DNA of 64,000 nt from Chloroflexota bacterium (GTDB lineage Bacteria; Chloroflexota; Dehalococcoidia; Lucifugimonadales; Lucifugimonadaceae). The notes below the pieces were generated by a model. It made no database searches and was not told the origin of the DNA. It saw only the letters and a program-made list of their open reading frames with translations. Numbering within the stretch: the first letter of the stretch is position 1; every line of letters begins with the position of its first letter. The DNA lies in the NCBI GenBank assembly GCA_018673955.1, contig JABHBJ010000086.1, forward strand, positions 1-64,000. Direction: 5' to 3'. Both the position numbers and the translations under genes were made by a program. Positions 63,838-64,000 of the stretch are shown here, in pieces.

Positions 63838-64000
63838 TGAACCTCTTTGGGCTTGGCGGATTCGAGGTATTGCTCGTTGGGGCGATAGCTCTGTTCGTGC
63901 TTGGTCCTAAGCGTTTGCTCGAAGGCATTCGTGATGGCCGGAAGGTTTATTCAGACTTGAAGCGGCAGCGTGATGCGTTGCAGTCGCTGATTACCGAGGC
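63837..64000 (+). CDS. Twin-arginine translocase TatA/B-like subunit (3' end outside window)
   Basis: A GTG start within a TAGTG overlap opens a frame reading MNLFGLGGFEVLLVGAIALF then VLGPKRLLEGIRDGRKVYSD, which is the Tat subunit pattern: short membrane helix, FGP-like hinge (here LGPKRL), then an amphipathic helix. The end is cut by the window after about 54 residues, so TatA and TatB cannot be separated. Confidence 0.88.
   Translation, partial: MNLFGLGGFEVLLVGAIALFVLGPKRLLEGIRDGRKVYSDLKRQRDALQSLITE

Noticed and set aside
1-64000. CRISPR arrays, rRNA genes, complete IS elements or prophage genes
   Set aside because: No regularly spaced direct repeats, rRNA signatures, transposase or phage structural genes were recognised in the window.

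Overview
The window is bacterial chromosome, densely coded on both strands, with short operons, many TTG and GTG starts and about 45-50% GC. Gene content suggests a free-living marine Chloroflexota bacterium of the SAR202 / Dehalococcoidia-related type. The grounds are three mandelate-racemase-type enolase-superfamily genes beside RraA-like and DapA-like aldolases and many oxidoreductases, a mix of OFA-type MFS carriers, and no plasmid or phage core genes. The taxonomy is inference; no rRNA is present.

Layout. 1-6.3 kb: Thr/Pro-linker lipoprotein, giant DUF5666-like envelope protein, MFS carrier, site-2 protease. 6.3-7.2 kb: decayed histidine kinase. 7.4-12.9 kb: hot-dog thioesterase, FabI, two tandem enolase-superfamily genes, ClpS, RraA-like aldolase. 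13-16.4 kb: tRNA-Arg, HTH relic, acyltransferase and two paralogous small lipoproteins around an acyltransferase relic. 16.5-24.6 kb: SulP carrier, truncated MaoC gene, frameshifted aldehyde dehydrogenase, transketolase-like enzyme with a strong terminator, M81 peptidase. 25-31 kb: Ldh-family dehydrogenase, nucleoside hydrolase, gluconate-dehydrogenase-subunit-3-like protein, OsmC pseudogene, universal stress protein, M20 peptidase. 31-34.3 kb: a minus-strand redox/sulfur operon. 34.5-37.2 kb: hemA-hemL. 37-45 kb: mutS2, formyltransferase, TPR protein, MerR regulator, ABC exporter. 45-56 kb: NAD(P) oxidoreductases, two MFS carriers, amidohydrolase, DapA-like aldolase, zinc alcohol dehydrogenase, third enolase-superfamily gene. 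56-64 kb: tRNA-Glu and housekeeping genes (nth, polyprenyl synthase, metG, rsmI, lipA, rlmD-like, maf, tatA).

How the genes fit together. The enolase-superfamily dehydratases, 2-keto-acid aldolases, (semi)aldehyde dehydrogenase, transketolase-like enzyme and zinc dehydrogenase could form a sugar-acid or polyol catabolic network fed by several MFS carriers. The redox operon combines a two-domain rhodanese with two extracytoplasmic thioredoxin-like proteins.

The most striking observation is in that rhodanese. Its catalytic cysteine codon is an in-frame TGA. The conserved C-terminal remainder stays open after it, and a stem-loop with SECIS-like geometry lies directly downstream. This is what a selenocysteine-containing rhodanese would look like. 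Other points are an unusual number of decayed genes (kinase, OsmC, MaoC, aldehyde dehydrogenase, acyltransferase, HTH), a two-copy dispersed repeat whose edge carries a GGAG ribosome-binding site, and a family of small CTAGTTCAG-type palindromes between genes.
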